From: Bog-473 sp963824195
GTDB lineage: Bacteria; Actinomycetota; Acidimicrobiia; Acidimicrobiales; RAAP-2
Assembly: GCA_963824195.1 (NCBI GenBank)
Contig: CAWGOJ010000041.1
Span: forward strand, 1-64,000
Reading direction: 5' to 3'
Length of the DNA stretch: 64,000 nucleotides
Below are positions 26,176-35,382 of the stretch, one piece after another (position 1 is the stretch's first letter; the number at the start of each line of letters is the position of its first letter). The notes beneath the pieces were generated by a model. The model was not told the DNA's origin. It saw only the letters and a list, made by a program, of their open reading frames with translations, and did not search any database. A program made the position numbers and the translations under genes.

Positions 26176-27834
26176 ATGTCCGCAGATGACCTTGCTGCAG
26201 AGTTGCTCACGACGGTTCTCGATGCCGACCCACTGTCCGGGTCGCTCTACGGGTTTCCCGGCTACGACGACCTCCTCCCCGACTTCAGCGATGCCGCCGA
26301 GACGGAGCAAGCGAAGAGGCTGATGTCCGTGGCCGTACGGGCGGAGCAGATGCCGGACGAGGGCCTGGGCGAGACCGAGCTCCAGACGCTCGACTTCGTC
26401 CGCGTCCTGGCTCGGCAGATGGCCGATGCCGCCGCGGTGCCCGCGACCGAGTTCACCATCAGTGACACCTTCGCGGCGCCCGTCTGCGCCGTGCTGACCA
26501 TGCTGCCCAAGGTCCAAATCGACACGAAGGAGCGGCGCGAGGGGTACCTCGCCCGCCTGTGCAGCATGCCCGACATGCTGACGACCGCGGCACAGCGACA
26601 CCGGGAGGGCGGCGCCGCCGGCCGGACGGCCGTGGCGAGACTGGTGGAGGCCGCGATCGCCCAACTGGATCTCATGATCGGCGATCCCACCGTGGGAGCG
26701 ATCACTCGTCCCGACGTGGACGACCGCAACTTCACCAAGGAGCTCTCCGGAGCCATCGAGGAGTGCGTCCGGCCGGCCTTGACCGCCTACAGGGACGCCC
26801 TTCGGGCCGACGTGCTGCCGTCGGCTCGTGACGATGACCACCCCGGCATCTGCTTCCTGCCCGACGGTGAGGCGATGTACCTGGCCCTGACCCGGCTCCA
26901 CACGTCGACGACCTACTCCCCCGACGAGCTGCACTCGATGGGCCGGGAGATCGTCGGACAGGTGCGTGAGGAGTTCGCCGAAACTGGCTCACGTCTCTGG
27001 AACACGACCGACTTGGCGGAGATCTTCGACCGCATGTCCAACGATCCCGCGCTGCGGTACCAGAGCCGCCAGGAGATGCTCGAGCATGCCCGGCGTGTCG
27101 TCGCCGCCGCGGAGGCGGAGGCACCCAAGTGGTTCGCCACCGTGCCCGACGAGCCGTGCACGATCGAGGCGGTGCCTGAGTCGGAAGAGGCCGGGATGGC
27201 CGCCGCGTACTACATGCCCGGAGCGATCGACGGCTCACGCACCGGGACATACTTCCTCAACACCTCCAAGCCCGAGGAGCGCCACCGCTACGCCGCCGAG
27301 GACATCGCGTTCCACGAGGCCGTGCCGGGACACCACTTCCAGCTCACCCTCGCGATGGAGTCGAAGGACCTCCCGACGGCCCGACGGGTGCTCCACGACA
27401 CCGCGTGCGCCGAGGGTTGGGGACTCTACAGCGAACGGCTGGCCGACGAAATGGGGCTCTACAGCGACGATCTCGCCCGGATGGGGCTCTTCGCCGCCGA
27501 CTCGTGGCGAGCCAGCCGCCTGGTCGTCGACACCGGCCTGCACGCAATGGGTTGGTCGCGCCGGCAGGCCGTCGACTGGATGGTCGAGCGCACGCCCATG
27601 CCCCGGATCGAGATCGAGTCCGAGATCAACCGGTACATCTCATACCCCGGCCAGGCACTCGCCTACATGGTCGGGCGACGGGAGATCGTCCGGCTCCGTT
27701 CGATCGCGGCCGACGCCCTCGGTGCCCGCTTCGACCTCAGGGAGTTCCACGACCTCGTGCTCCGGGCCGGGATACTTCCCCTTCCCGCCCTGGCGCGCAC
27801 AGTCGACCGCTGGGTGGATCGCGTCGCGTCGTGA
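26176..27834 (+). CDS. DUF885-family protein, probable metallopeptidase
   Basis: A 552-residue protein with the DUF885 signature FHEAVPGHHFQLTLAMES near residue 380, an HEXXH-like variant (HEAVPGH) proposed to bind zinc, and downstream CAEGWGLYSERLADEMG with the likely third ligand. YISYPGQALAYMVGRREI near the C-terminus is also typical. No signal peptide, so probably cytosolic. Start ATG 26176 gives a normal family N-terminus. It stands alone in orientation between convergent genes. Confidence 0.88.
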   Translation: MSADDLAAELLTTVLDADPLSGSLYGFPGYDDLLPDFSDAAETEQAKRLMSVAVRAEQMPDEGLGETELQTLDFVRVLARQMADAAAVPATEFTISDTFAAPVCAVLTMLPKVQIDTKERREGYLARLCSMPDMLTTAAQRHREGGAAGRTAVARLVEAAIAQLDLMIGDPTVGAITRPDVDDRNFTKELSGAIEECVRPALTAYRDALRADVLPSARDDDHPGICFLPDGEAMYLALTRLHTSTTYSPDELHSMGREIVGQVREEFAETGSRLWNTTDLAEIFDRMSNDPALRYQSRQEMLEHARRVVAAAEAEAPKWFATVPDEPCTIEAVPESEEAGMAAAYYMPGAIDGSRTGTYFLNTSKPEERHRYAAEDIAFHEAVPGHHFQLTLAMESKDLPTARRVLHDTACAEGWGLYSERLADEMGLYSDDLARMGLFAADSWRASRLVVDTGLHAMGWSRRQAVDWMVERTPMPRIEIESEINRYISYPGQALAYMVGRREIVRLRSIAADALGARFDLREFHDLVLRAGILPLPALARTVDRWVDRVAS

Positions 27835-27889
27835 ACCCGTGCGGGGCGGACGCGCGGCTCCTGCGAGTCGTGGATCGGACCGGCCGCCG

Positions 27890-28303
27890 TTACTGCTCTG
27901 CGGCGGAATGCTGATTGCGGATCGCCGTGTCCACCGTGTCCACCCACTGCCGCGGTCTCCAGCGGCTGACCTCGGGTCGGGCCGCCATCTCCAGTTCGAG
28001 CGGGATCAGGACCGTGGCCTGCAGATCCGACAGCGTGCAACGGGCGTCCGTCAGCTCGAGTATCTCGTAGGCCAGGTGGGAACGGGCGATCCGCCAACTG
28101 AGACCCACCCGACGGGTTCGATAGGGACGGGCGACGATGTCGCCGATGAGCTCCTCGGTGCCATGGGCCAGCAGATTCGTCCAGGCCCAGACCGGGACGA
28201 CCACACCCCTCTCGTCCCAGTACTCGGCCAGGGTGCCGTCCAGAAACGCCCCGCACTCCAACGCCAGAATGCTGCCACCCGACTGGTGCTCCCGCTTCCG
28301 CAT
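27890..28303 (-). CDS. Hypothetical protein (137 aa)
   Basis: ATG 28303 has GGAGGAGAGG 3-12 bases upstream, a strong site; a much longer upstream frame is an artefact of high GC. The product is soluble and helical with VVVPVWAWTNLLAHGTEEL and WRPRQWVDTVDTAIRNQ. No family is recognised. It lies downstream of, and on the same strand as, the VKOR/DUF929 genes but after a strong hairpin, so it is probably transcribed separately. Confidence 0.65.
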   Translation of the reverse strand: MRKREHQSGGSILALECGAFLDGTLAEYWDERGVVVPVWAWTNLLAHGTEELIGDIVARPYRTRRVGLSWRIARSHLAYEILELTDARCTLSDLQATVLIPLELEMAARPEVSRWRPRQWVDTVDTAIRNQHSAAEQ

Positions 28304-28428
28304 CGACCTCTCCTCCACACAGCGCCTGCGTCCGGACTCGGGGCACAGGCCACCTGAAGCCAATTTTGCAGAGCCGCTCGGGCGGCCAATAGGGGCAAAG
28401 GTCACCCCGTCGGCGCTGACCATGGTGA

Positions 28429-28456
28429 CCCGGCCCGCGCTCAAGCGCGGGCCGGG
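28429..28456 (-). terminator. Hairpin overlapping the VKOR stop codon
   Basis: CCCGGCCCGCGC-TCAA-GCGCGGGCCGGG, perfect 12-bp arms and a 4-base loop. On the minus strand the loop contains the TGA stop of the VKOR gene. No T-run. Probably terminates the VKOR/DUF929 transcript. Confidence 0.65.
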
Positions 28457-28917
28457 ACCACCTTCCCCGGGGTTGCCCTGGCCGCCAGGACCACTGCGAA
28501 GAGCCCGACCACCGTGAGGTGCATAGCTGTGCACCACAGGCAGATCGCGCCGATCCGGAAGAGCTCGACGTACACCAGGTACATCACCATCGCCGCGGCC
28601 GTCCCCGAGGCAGCGAGGCGGGCCCGGTCGACCCACGCGGCCCCCGAACGCCATGCCCAAGGGAGGGTCAGAGCGGTCATGGCGACCGCCCACACGAGCC
28701 CGAGGACGGCGAGCGGGACCCCTAGCACCAGCGACCACGAGCTCGTGGTCACGAGCGTGCAGTTGACGATCCCCGTGTCCGGGCAGGCCAGTGCGGCCGG
28801 GTCGCTGTAGTGGGTCACGGTGAGGTAGGAGGCGATGGCCACCGCGACCAACGAGAGGCCCATGGAGGCGGACATCACCCACGCCGGCGCCCGCCGCGAC
28901 CGGATCGAGAACGCCAT
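28441..28917 (-). CDS. Vitamin K epoxide reductase (VKOR) family protein
   Basis: A 158-residue membrane protein with the VKOR order. Helix 1 is followed by a loop bearing the two shuttle cysteines in LACPDTGIVNCTLVTTSSWS; two more helices follow; then the active site ICLWCTAMHLTVV with CxxC on the last helices. It oxidises the thiols of periplasmic oxidase partners using quinone, driving disulfide formation. ATG 28917 lies three bases beyond the stop of the DUF929 gene, so the two are translationally linked, which fits a partner relationship. The start could also be the overlapping GTG at 28923. Confidence 0.9.
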   Translation of the reverse strand: MAFSIRSRRAPAWVMSASMGLSLVAVAIASYLTVTHYSDPAALACPDTGIVNCTLVTTSSWSLVLGVPLAVLGLVWAVAMTALTLPWAWRSGAAWVDRARLAASGTAAAMVMYLVYVELFRIGAICLWCTAMHLTVVGLFAVVLAARATPGKVVPARA

Positions 28918-28919
28918 CG

Positions 28920-30026
28920 TCACGAGCCCATGCTCTTGGCGATCGCCGCGATGGCGGGCGAGTCGCACACGCTGCTCGGCTGGTTCCCCGTGACGCCGCA
29001 GATGGCGGCCGTGATGTTGTTGGCGGTCCCGTCGATCGCCTGCGCCACTGGGCTGGAGGCGTCACCAAGCTGGGAAGCGATCTGAGCCTGCGACAGGCCC
29101 TGGAGCACCTGAGGCGAGTAACTCGCGCCCGTAATGGCGAACTTGTTGCCGATGTCGAGGAACGGGATGCTCCCCTGGGTGTCGTACGTCGACAGGAGCG
29201 AGCTCTCGGCTGCCGTCGGCGCCTGGAGCGTCTGATACGTACCACCGACCTGCTGGTTGGTGGCCTCCTCGACCGCCTGGAAGTCGACGTACGGGCTGGA
29301 GTAGCTCGACCCGTAGAACGAGAGCGTCTGTGTGTTCGGGTAGACGTCGGAGCTGGACGAGTGCGTGCCCGACAGGTTCGAGAACGTCCCGAACCGTGAC
29401 AGTGCCACCACCAGGGCCCAACGCTCCGCGGCGCAGTACGGGCAGTACTCGGCGCCGACGTAGGTGATCTCGGGCTTCCCGTCCGCCGCCCGCAGGATCG
29501 CCCCGCTCCCGCCGACGCGGCTGGGCGGCACGATCGACCCCGGGCTGCCCACCGAGTCGAGCACCGCCGGCGCCACGGACAGCGACGCCAGGACACTCTG
29601 CGGCAGAGCGGTGGTACCGGAGTTCGCTCCCGCTGCGGCGGAACTTCCCGCGGCCAGGTGGGAGGCACCACCTGATGACGAGCCCCCCGCCGCCTTGATC
29701 AGCACCATCGTCACGATGACGGCCATCACCAGGATCACCGGCACCAGGGCAGTCAGGACAGGGTGCCGGGACCGGAAGGAAGCGGACTTCGGGCTTGTCC
29801 TCCGGGACGAAGCCCCGCCCCCGGTTGCGCGCCCGCCGGCCGGGCTCCCGCCGGGTCTTGCGGGATTCCGCCTGCCGGTCGGGTCGTTGGCGGGCCGGTG
29901 GCCGCCGGTCGGGCGCTTCTGTGCCCCGCCGTTACCGGACGGCCTCCCGCCGGGCGGGCGCTTCGTGGGTGGGTTCTTTGTAGTGGGCCGCGCCTGGCGC
30001 GACGGTCCGGTGGTCGACTTCGGCAT
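28920..30026 (-). CDS. DUF929 thioredoxin-like membrane-anchored protein
   Basis: AAGGAG precedes ATG 30026. The first ~95 residues are Pro/Gly/Arg-rich and cytosolic; one membrane helix (LTALVPVILVMAVIVTMVLI) is followed by an extracytoplasmic domain with the active-site motif YVGAEYCPYCAAERWALVVA and SRFGTFSNLSGTHSS. A CGV...SSVC pair near the end could form a disulfide. DUF929 proteins are thioredoxin-fold and often adjacent to VKOR, as here; the pair probably performs oxidative folding of exported proteins. The 368-residue length is typical with the basic leader. Confidence 0.88.
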   Translation of the reverse strand: MPKSTTGPSRQARPTTKNPPTKRPPGGRPSGNGGAQKRPTGGHRPANDPTGRRNPARPGGSPAGGRATGGGASSRRTSPKSASFRSRHPVLTALVPVILVMAVIVTMVLIKAAGGSSSGGASHLAAGSSAAAGANSGTTALPQSVLASLSVAPAVLDSVGSPGSIVPPSRVGGSGAILRAADGKPEITYVGAEYCPYCAAERWALVVALSRFGTFSNLSGTHSSSSDVYPNTQTLSFYGSSYSSPYVDFQAVEEATNQQVGGTYQTLQAPTAAESSLLSTYDTQGSIPFLDIGNKFAITGASYSPQVLQGLSQAQIASQLGDASSPVAQAIDGTANNITAAICGVTGNQPSSVCDSPAIAAIAKSMGS

Positions 30027-30173
30027 TTCGTTCTCCTTGGGTGACCGAGGCGTGAGGTGCACGCGCTCGGGGGCTCGATGCGGAGGCCGTCGGAGGGCCT
30101 CCCTGGCTGATGAAGCCGACGCGACCCGCACCCGCTCAGCGGGGCGAGAAGCGCGCCGGCGCGCGGTGACGAG

Positions 30174-30518
30174 CTAGGAGAACTGGGGTGGGTGGAAGAG
30201 CGGGTCGCGTGCCCCGGCGGGCAACAGGACGGCCTGCGAGCGCTGGCGCCGGATGGTGGACACGACCGCGGCGGCGATCGCGGTCCCGGCCAGTACAGCG
30301 GCGAGCGCGACGGCGGGCGCCGGCGCTGCGGGCGCCGGACTGCCCTTGCCGCACGTGGCGTCCATGCACAACACGGGCGTCGACACCGGAGATTCGGCGA
30401 TCTGCACCATCTGCGTCGCGGTGCTCTCGGCACCCGACAGCACGCCGTGCGGCATGAAGCCACCCACGACCGCGGCGGCGATGATCGCCATCAGACCGAA
30501 TCGCCACCGCGTGCGCAT
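30174..30518 (-). CDS. Membrane or secreted protein (114 aa)
   Basis: From ATG 30518 the product has a basic start, a hydrophobic segment FGLMAIIAAAVVGGFMP, a short outside loop with TPVLCMDATCGKG (possible disulfide), a second alanine-rich membrane helix and a basic tail. ATG 30554 would add 12 residues. It is 147 bases upstream of DUF929 on the same strand and may belong to that operon. Confidence 0.6.
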   Translation of the reverse strand: MRTRWRFGLMAIIAAAVVGGFMPHGVLSGAESTATQMVQIAESPVSTPVLCMDATCGKGSPAPAAPAPAVALAAVLAGTAIAAAVVSTIRRQRSQAVLLPAGARDPLFHPPQFS

Positions 30519-30633
30519 GGTCCACACACTACGGGTCATAGATAAGGGCCACATAAGAATCAGGTCTCGGGGAGGGTTCGAGCTCGCCTGGACCGGCGTA
30601 CAGGACGGCGCGGAGGTTCTCGGGGTAGGGCGA

Positions 30634-30804
30634 CTACGCTGTGCGGTCGCCCGGCTCTGCCTCGCACACGACGTGCACGGAGCGCCCGGTCCTCACCGGT
30701 ACCCGCTCGAAGGACGCCGCCCGGCGGTGCGAGGTCGTATACCAGGCTGCGACGCCGGCCACGAACAGTCCGACCGACCCGACGATCAACGTGATCATTG
30801 CCAT
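30634..30804 (-). CDS. Small membrane protein (56 aa)
   Basis: A short frame from ATG 30804 with AGGGGGAT 8-15 bases upstream. The product starts MAMITLIVGSVGLFVAGVAA, a single membrane helix, followed by a tail with TTSHRRAASFERVPVRTG and one cysteine near the end. Composition is clearly coding. It sits within the minus-strand envelope cluster. Function unknown. Confidence 0.6.
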   Translation of the reverse strand: MAMITLIVGSVGLFVAGVAAWYTTSHRRAASFERVPVRTGRSVHVVCEAEPGDRTA

Positions 30805-30942
30805 TTCGACGATCCCCCTGTGTGCGAACCGAGCCGGTCACCCCTGACCCGGCGCCGGGTTCTCGCTTTCCGTTGCTCGTAGTCTGCGGCCCGGTGGGCG
30901 TCCGAGATAGGGACGAAGGTCACTTCCGCACCCAAATCAGCC

Positions 30943-31728
30943 TTACGTGCCGAAGGCGCCCGCGACGGCGGGGACATGCGCGCCCGGGGTGACGGGTGCC
31001 TGGCCGCCCTGCTGGGCCATGATCGCCGCCTCGACCACCTGCTGGTCCGTCGGATCCATGGTGAGCGGCCCACCGGGGACCGGCACCTGCCACACGTGCA
31101 GCATTTCGGGGGTCAGGAGCGGGTTCTCACCGGTGGGGCACACGCCGTCGGTGGAGAAGCCCGAGATCGTCCCCGCCGGCCCGCCGGTGCACAGGTTGGT
31201 GTGCGCATGCCACTGGGTCAGGCATCCACCGGGCATGGGGCCCTTGTCCCCCACCGACGGCATCAGGTACATGGCGGCCACCAGCACTGGACCGTACGGG
31301 GTGAACGCGTAGACGAGCGACTGGACGTGGTTGGGATCGAGCACGTACTTGCCCTGCATGTGGGACAACTTCAGGTAGTTGACGACCGGGTACCGGGTGT
31401 CGGTGATCGGCACGTAGCCGTCCGCCGTGGCCGCACTGAGGTCCTTGTACTTGGCGACAGCCGAGCTCGTCGTCTGCACGAACTGCATGGCGGCCTCCAT
31501 CTGGGATCCCGTCGGCTGAGTGCTGCAGTTCGGGGTCTGCATGGCGTGGCCCTCCTCGGTCTCGTTGAACACGGTCGTCAGCACCGACTGCTCTTGCGCG
31601 GGGAGCAGAGGGCCCGTGTAGTGCCAGTCGGGATCCGACTGCCCGTCCATGCCGGGCATCGCCAGCCCGGTGCTCTTCGAATGTGCCGACCCGCTCGACG
31701 AGGCTCCGGCGGCGGCCATGCCAACCAT
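30943..31728 (-). CDS. Secreted-type protein of unknown family (261 aa)
   Basis: ATG 31728 starts a Ser/Met-rich region, then a folded part with DPDWHYTGPLLPAQEQSV, NETEEGHAMQTPNCSTQP, YVLDPNHVQSLVYAFTPYG, and CLTQWHAHTNLCTGG, rich in histidine and methionine as in metal-binding exported proteins. No signal peptide is in this frame, but just upstream another frame reads VAAALAVLVLSSTL, a typical signal core, followed in this frame by ASPSTASHSASAQPA. A frameshift near 31800 may hide the true start. It lies downstream of a membrane protein on the same strand. I do not know the family. Confidence 0.65.
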   Translation of the reverse strand: MVGMAAAGASSSGSAHSKSTGLAMPGMDGQSDPDWHYTGPLLPAQEQSVLTTVFNETEEGHAMQTPNCSTQPTGSQMEAAMQFVQTTSSAVAKYKDLSAATADGYVPITDTRYPVVNYLKLSHMQGKYVLDPNHVQSLVYAFTPYGPVLVAAMYLMPSVGDKGPMPGGCLTQWHAHTNLCTGGPAGTISGFSTDGVCPTGENPLLTPEMLHVWQVPVPGGPLTMDPTDQQVVEAAIMAQQGGQAPVTPGAHVPAVAGAFGT

Positions 31729-31803
31729 GGCCGGCTGAGCCGATGCCGAGTGGGACGCGGTCGACGGCGACGCCGATGCAGACGCGATCGGGTAGCGTGG
31801 AGC

Positions 31804-32853
31804 TCAACACCAGGACGGCCAGCGCCGCCGCCACGGTCTGGCTCCGGCCACGGGATGGCGTGCCACCAGCACCCGGCCGGGCGAGGTGGCCGGCACCGCG
31901 TGCGCCGTCGGCACCATGGCGAAGGCCAGCAGAGCGACCAGCGGCGCCATATTGGGGTCGCTGCCCATGCCGGTCAAGATCCCCCCGAGGGCCATCCCGG
32001 TGACCCAGTAGATGGCCCGCAGCACCACGCCCGCGGCGAGGAAGGGCAAGACGCGCCGGCTGAGCCAGGGACCCACGGCGATCATCAACGAGAGCATGGC
32101 CAGCACCCACGGCAGTACGGAGCCGCCGTGGGGCAGCGCATTGGCCAGCGAGATCTCGACATGGACGTACCACGACGGCTGGCCGCTCGACGCGGAGACA
32201 AGTGTCGAATTGATCGATCCGCCGGCCCGGTTGGCCGGGAAGAGCCACAGTACGGCCGAGAGCGCCCAGAAACCCGACCAGGCGATGAGTGGCGCACTGC
32301 TGCCGAGTGGCCCCGATGCGGCCGCCGAGGACGGGATCCCCGGCTCGACGTCGCGCGCCGGGACGTCGGTCGGCCAGGCCAGCACCCCGATCAGGGGGTA
32401 GAGCAGGACGGCGCCCGGTGCACCGGTCAGCGGGGACGCCGTGCCCGTGAGCAGCATGCCGAATCCCTCGCCGAACCACCAGACGCCGAGCGCCCACAGA
32501 GTCATGGCGACGATCGCCGGCTTCAGCGTGCGGCGGAACAGCATGCCCACGCCGATGGACAACTGCACCGCACCGAAGAAGAAGTTCCACACGCCGACGT
32601 CCGGTCGGATGAAGTGGGCCAGCTGCGTGATCGACCAGGCCACCGGGCCCGGCTGGCCCTGCGCCATCGGCAACATCATCTGGTTCACGAGCCCCAGCCC
32701 GAACATACGCGGCTGGAACTGCAGGACGGCGTCGACGATCCAGATGCATCCCAGGACGACCTGGACGATGCGGGCTCGGTGCACCCTGCGCTCCCCCGGC
32801 GATTCGGACCGGCGGCTCTCCATCGCGTGTTCCGTGTCGGGTGACCCGACCAT
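31804..32853 (-). CDS. Multi-span membrane protein (349 aa)
   Basis: ATG 32853 with AGGG seven bases upstream. After a basic N-terminus come about eight membrane helices, e.g. IVQVVLGCIWIVDAVLQFQP, NFFFGAVQLSIGVGMLF, PAIVAMTLWALGVWWFGEG, WSGFWALSAVLWLFPAN and VLAMLSLMIAVGPWLSR. Repeated helix pairs suggest an internal duplication of a DoxX-like unit. The C-terminal end ARPWRRRWPSWC reads oddly and overlaps the presumed hidden signal peptide of the next gene, so a frameshift may lie in this stretch. Likely co-expressed with the downstream His/Met-rich protein. Confidence 0.7.
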   Translation of the reverse strand: MVGSPDTEHAMESRRSESPGERRVHRARIVQVVLGCIWIVDAVLQFQPRMFGLGLVNQMMLPMAQGQPGPVAWSITQLAHFIRPDVGVWNFFFGAVQLSIGVGMLFRRTLKPAIVAMTLWALGVWWFGEGFGMLLTGTASPLTGAPGAVLLYPLIGVLAWPTDVPARDVEPGIPSSAAASGPLGSSAPLIAWSGFWALSAVLWLFPANRAGGSINSTLVSASSGQPSWYVHVEISLANALPHGGSVLPWVLAMLSLMIAVGPWLSRRVLPFLAAGVVLRAIYWVTGMALGGILTGMGSDPNMAPLVALLAFAMVPTAHAVPATSPGRVLVARHPVAGARPWRRRWPSWC

Positions 32854-33042
32854 GGCTGTACCCTGTCTCCGGCTGCTCCCGCGTCCATGGCGGCCCCTGC
32901 CTCCGTCGGCCCCTGCGTGCTCTCGGGGCGCCCGCACCCTGGGCCCCGCTGCTCGGCGTGGGAGGGCGGGTGCCCTCGGCGCGTGCGGCGAAATCGACCC
33001 CGTCTGCCTGGGCCTCAACCCAGCCGGGAACCGGCCGATCTC

Positions 33043-34392
33043 CTAGGCCGTGCTCGCCGTACCCGAGCTCGAGACGGAATTGGAGATCCTGCGGGCCCAT
33101 GCGGCAACCAGCTGCAACAACCCCAGGTACACGGCCAGCACGATGACGATGATCAGGAGGCTCCACCCCGTGAGGTTGCCGCCGAACACGAGGAACAGCG
33201 CCGCAACGACCACACCGAGGATGCGCAGGCCGCCCAGGTGCTCCAGGACCCACCCGCCGGTCCGACGCGTGCGGTCCGAACCGGCGGCGGCCCGCCCGGC
33301 GCCACTCGTCAGTTCGTGAGCCTGCGCAGCCACCCAGCGGCCGCCCTTGGCGCAGGTCGAGCGGATCCATACGGCGTAGCGGGCCGGCCCGGCCAGCCAG
33401 GATCCCAGGGCGACCAGGACCGAGAAGAGAAGCATCCAGCGCAGGTCGCTCTTGAGAAATCGCAGCACGGTGTCCCACACCGAGGCCGCGACCTGCCGGT
33501 TGAAGGTGTGCCCGGCCTGGTTGATGAACGTGATGCGTCCCAGCGAGAGGCCGGCGAGCAGCAGCATGGTCACCAGGGCCACCCCGATGGCTACCCGCAG
33601 CAGGGTCTTGCGGTGATCGACCGCGATGATGATGCCCAGGGCCGCGAGCACCAGGGCGATCACGGGGATGGCCCACTTGAGCGTGACGATCACGTTGAAG
33701 AGCGCGGTGAACTGCGAGACCTGGGACTTCGACACGACGGTGACGCCCAGGGAGTTGCCCTTGGCCAGTACCGCCTTGAGCGGATTGAACAGGGTGACGC
33801 CCTTCGCATTGGCCTCGTTGATCAGGTTGTTGAGCGCGGGGGTCACGTTGACAACGATCCCGCCGCCCTTCTCTATCCGCTGGGTCAGCTTCGACTGCTT
33901 GCCCGTGAGGACGTCCACCACCGCGTCGTGGGTGTGGCGGTTGAGGAAGTCCCACAGCTGCCCGAACTTGGGGCTCTCGAAGACCTTGAGCGCGAGCCCG
34001 TACACGTAGCTGTGGACCTCGCTGACGATGGGCGCGACGATCGGCTTCGCCTTCGGCGGCAACGCTGCCGTCACCTTGTTCTGGACGATGTGCGTCGAGA
34101 ACAGCTCGTCGGTGGCCTTCTGCGCCAGGTGGTCCACGATGACCTGGTTGCGCGCCAGCGGCGCCATGGTGGCGACGTACTGATCCGTGTTGGTCACCGT
34201 GCGGATCGCCCAGACCGAGATCACCGAGACCGGGATCAGGAGCGATGCCAGCACGACCAGCACCCATGCGGTGATCCCTCTCGTCCGGCGGGCCCGGGGC
34301 GCCTTCTTGAGATTCCCCTGTGCCGTGCCCTCGGTCACGGGTGCGCCCGCGACGGTGCCTTCAGGCATCTCCTCGGAGTCCATGTCGCTCAT
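33043..34392 (-). CDS. Integral membrane protein with large outside domain (449 aa)
   Basis: ATG 34392 has GGGAG about 8 bases upstream; ATG 34413 is alternative. An acidic start is followed by a first membrane helix (GITAWVLVVLASLLIPVSVI), about 180 residues outside including NTDQYVATMAPLARNQVI and HTHDAVVDVLTGKQ, and then five more helices (WAIPVIALVLAALGIIIAVD, VALVTMLLLAGLSLGR, WMLLFSVLVALGSWLAG and two near the end). This architecture occurs in actinobacterial proteins of unknown role. It ends 190 bases before the next minus-strand gene. Confidence 0.75.
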   Translation of the reverse strand: MSDMDSEEMPEGTVAGAPVTEGTAQGNLKKAPRARRTRGITAWVLVVLASLLIPVSVISVWAIRTVTNTDQYVATMAPLARNQVIVDHLAQKATDELFSTHIVQNKVTAALPPKAKPIVAPIVSEVHSYVYGLALKVFESPKFGQLWDFLNRHTHDAVVDVLTGKQSKLTQRIEKGGGIVVNVTPALNNLINEANAKGVTLFNPLKAVLAKGNSLGVTVVSKSQVSQFTALFNVIVTLKWAIPVIALVLAALGIIIAVDHRKTLLRVAIGVALVTMLLLAGLSLGRITFINQAGHTFNRQVAASVWDTVLRFLKSDLRWMLLFSVLVALGSWLAGPARYAVWIRSTCAKGGRWVAAQAHELTSGAGRAAAGSDRTRRTGGWVLEHLGGLRILGVVVAALFLVFGGNLTGWSLLIIVIVLAVYLGLLQLVAAWARRISNSVSSSGTASTA

Positions 34393-34488
34393 TTCCCCAC
34401 TCCCATCCCCCAATGCCTAGCGCCAAACGCCCCTAGTGCGCACGGATAACCTCTTGCTACGACTACGAGGATAGAGAGGACGGGGGGT

Positions 34489-34653
34489 ATGGAGGGCAGG
34501 TTGCGGATCATCGCAGTGAGCGCCATGGCGGCGCTCTTCGCCCCGCTGGTGTTCGTGAGCATCATCGTCCTGCGCAAGGTCGAGCGCCGGTTGAACTTCC
34601 ACGCCCGCGTCTGGAGCAAGCGCCTGCAGCACGAGATCGCCCGCTGGAGCTAG
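34489..34653 (+). CDS. Small membrane protein (54 aa)
   Basis: A short frame starting at ATG 34489 after AGAGGACGGGGGGT. One membrane helix (IAVSAMAALFAPLVFVSIIV) is followed by a basic amphipathic tail (LRKVERRLNFHARVWSKRL). It diverges from the minus-strand membrane gene at 34392. Composition looks coding; role unknown. Confidence 0.6.
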   Translation: MEGRLRIIAVSAMAALFAPLVFVSIIVLRKVERRLNFHARVWSKRLQHEIARWS

Positions 34654-34704
34654 GAGCCGGTCCCGGACGCTGGTCCGGGATCCCCCGCGGCCTACGCTGA
34701 CCGG

Positions 34705-35190
34705 GTGCTGACCGGCTTCGCGCACACGGCCGTCTGCGTCCCCGACGTGGAGGAGGCGGTCCGCTGGTACACCGACGTCATCGGTCTCCGGGTGCTGTCA
34801 CCTCCCTACCGCATGGAGGGCCCCCAGATTGAGCAGGACATGGGCGAGCTCGTCCCTTCACCGGTCGTCGTCACGGCCGCCATCGTGGGCTTCGGGAGGG
34901 ACGACCGCGTCATCGAGCTGATCGAGTACCCGGCGGCAGACGTCGACCCCGCCGGGCCCGGCCGGCCCTCCCTCACGAGGGTCGGCATCACGCACATCGG
35001 GATCCTCTGCGATGACCTACGCGCCACACGGGAGGATCTCGAGACGCGGGGCGTCGAGTTCCTGACGGCTGGGATCGCCGACGTGGCCGGGCTCAAGACG
35101 ACGTGGTGCCGCGACCCGTGGGGAACGGTCATCATCCTCCTCGAGAAGAGCGAGGGTGGCCGTCCCTATTGGGGCCAGCTGCGGCCCTGA
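34705..35190 (+). CDS. VOC-family protein
   Basis: A 161-residue glyoxalase/bleomycin-resistance-fold protein from GTG 34705. LTGFAHTAVCVPDVEEAVRW carries the first metal-ligand histidine, GITHIGILCDDLRATREDL the second module, and RDPWGTVIILLEK the glutamate-type end. Two beta-alpha-beta-beta-beta modules are recognisable. Substrate unknown. It lies 51 bases downstream of the small membrane gene and may be co-transcribed. Confidence 0.85.
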   Translation: MLTGFAHTAVCVPDVEEAVRWYTDVIGLRVLSPPYRMEGPQIEQDMGELVPSPVVVTAAIVGFGRDDRVIELIEYPAADVDPAGPGRPSLTRVGITHIGILCDDLRATREDLETRGVEFLTAGIADVAGLKTTWCRDPWGTVIILLEKSEGGRPYWGQLRP

Positions 35191-35382
35191 GGAGTCCTCC
35201 CGGCCCAGCCGAATGTGCCCGGAGGAGGTCCAATCGGACGTTTACGGCTCGGTGGCGCCATGCCCCGGAACGGCTCTGGGGCGACCGTTCCAGAGGATGC
35301 AAGTGACGCGAACCACAGAAAAATGGCGAAAGAGGCCCGGAAGATGTGCATCACAGGGTGTGCTTCGGCCACAATGGGCGCC

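Noticed and set aside
31127..34267. Very long minus-strand open frame (over 1000 codons)
   Set aside because: It runs out of frame through two clear membrane-protein genes and is rich in Arg/Gly/Pro/His without domains; an artefact of high GC.
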